A DNA stretch of 47,500 nt from Mesostigma viride (Eukaryota; Streptophyta; Mesostigmatophyceae; Mesostigmatales; Mesostigmataceae): the NCBI GenBank assembly GCA_009746045.1, contig RPFO01001861.1, positions 1 through 47,500 on the forward strand, read 5' to 3'. Position 1 is the stretch's first letter, and the number at the start of each line of letters is the position of its first letter. Positions 46,833-47,500 of the stretch are shown one piece after another. The translations under genes and the position numbers were made by a program. The notes under the pieces were generated by a model. It saw only the letters and a program-made list of their open reading frames with translations, was not told the origin of the DNA and searched no databases.

Positions 46833-47500
46833 CGCAGCTGCACGTTAATTTGCACATTTGCATGACATAATAATAATTATTCTGTAGATATATGATTGCT
46901 CAAGTGGCTCCCAGGGCCATTATGTGAGAATTAAATGCATATATTTCCAGGAAAAGCTAAATATTTGATCCCCACGTGCTAATGAATATTTTTTATCGCC
47001 GCGTGCTCCCGTTGGTAAGTCACGGAGCACCAGAGTGCTTTCAAAGTCCCTGAGTGCGCACAGCGGACAGGGGGGCAGAGACCCCCCCTTCCCTCAGGCC
47101 GGCCGGCCACATGCATGCCACAGGGTGCACGATCGTCAACCCGTCGAAACAATCCGCGGCATCCCCTGTGGGTGCAATATGCCCCGTGTGAGCATTGCCA
47201 TTATATGTTGAAGTGATCGGCAAACAGGCAGTGCTAGCAGTAGGCGAGGCACATAGCTAGGCTGGCGGGTATAATGGGCTACGTCCTGGTTATTTTCTGA
47301 TCATATATATTATAATAATATAATTACTTACAGCAGAGTGAAATCACTCAAACCAAAGCAAACGCCCAGCTATAAACCTCTATACAGAGCCATGTCAAAT
47401 CTCTATACTACGATAAGACCAATGGAAACTCCTAACGGGAGGAACCTAATAGCCCTGCTGCACCGCAAAATCAGCCCGCGTACGGCGGAGCATGATGTCA
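46833..47500. other. Intergenic, nothing supported
   Basis: AT-rich patches near 46865-46990 and 47300-47330. I see no gene, RNA or repeat here. Confidence 0.4.

Overview
The window looks like nuclear DNA of a photosynthetic eukaryote, most likely a green alga. This is an inference. It rests on two intron-rich genes with short exons and CAG-type acceptors, a starch-binding module joined to a sucrose-phosphate phosphatase behind a transit-peptide-like N terminus, a plastid-style tRNA-Ser remnant, a degenerate TGTAGGG (plant telomere-like) tract, and a Copia-type LTR element with an initiator-Met-tRNA-like primer site. There are no bacterial operons.

Layout. Positions 1-24405 are one satellite array of a ~40 bp monomer (about 540 copies), running off the left edge. 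It has a higher-order structure: positions ~250-9758 are largely repeated at ~12060-23986. The second super-copy was later split by a 2765 bp gag-only LTR retrotransposon (17437-20201) with LTRs identical by eye. The first super-copy keeps the empty target site at 5974-5978. The array ends in (CACACG)n and (CA)n simple repeats at about 24.4-24.57 kb.

24.6-28.4 kb is gene-poor. It holds an AT-rich stretch, a truncated tRNA-Ser-like gene, a telomere-like heptamer run, five copies of a perfect palindrome (CAACGGCCGTTG core), small tandem duplications, and a 454 bp MITE-like element with inverted ends.

28.4-40.3 kb (minus strand) is a 10-exon gene, reconstructed here exon by exon with every intron phase consistent. 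It encodes a 468-residue protein: putative transit peptide, then a CBM25/CBM53-type starch-binding module, then a complete HAD-type sucrose-6-phosphate phosphatase. Its introns are full of minisatellites and of decayed copies of the adjoining exon edge with its splice site. About 1.1 kb away, in divergent orientation, is a 5-exon plus-strand gene (41412-45365, 482 residues). It encodes an acidic/basic low-complexity nuclear protein with a UIM-like motif and a RAD51AP1/NUCKS-like N terminus. The last 2.1 kb has no gene I can support beyond one weak open frame.

The most interesting signals are the starch-binding/SPP fusion, the repeated intronic duplication of exon-edge plus splice site at five or more junctions in both genes, and the young gag-only retroelement whose empty site survives in a paralogous satellite block.
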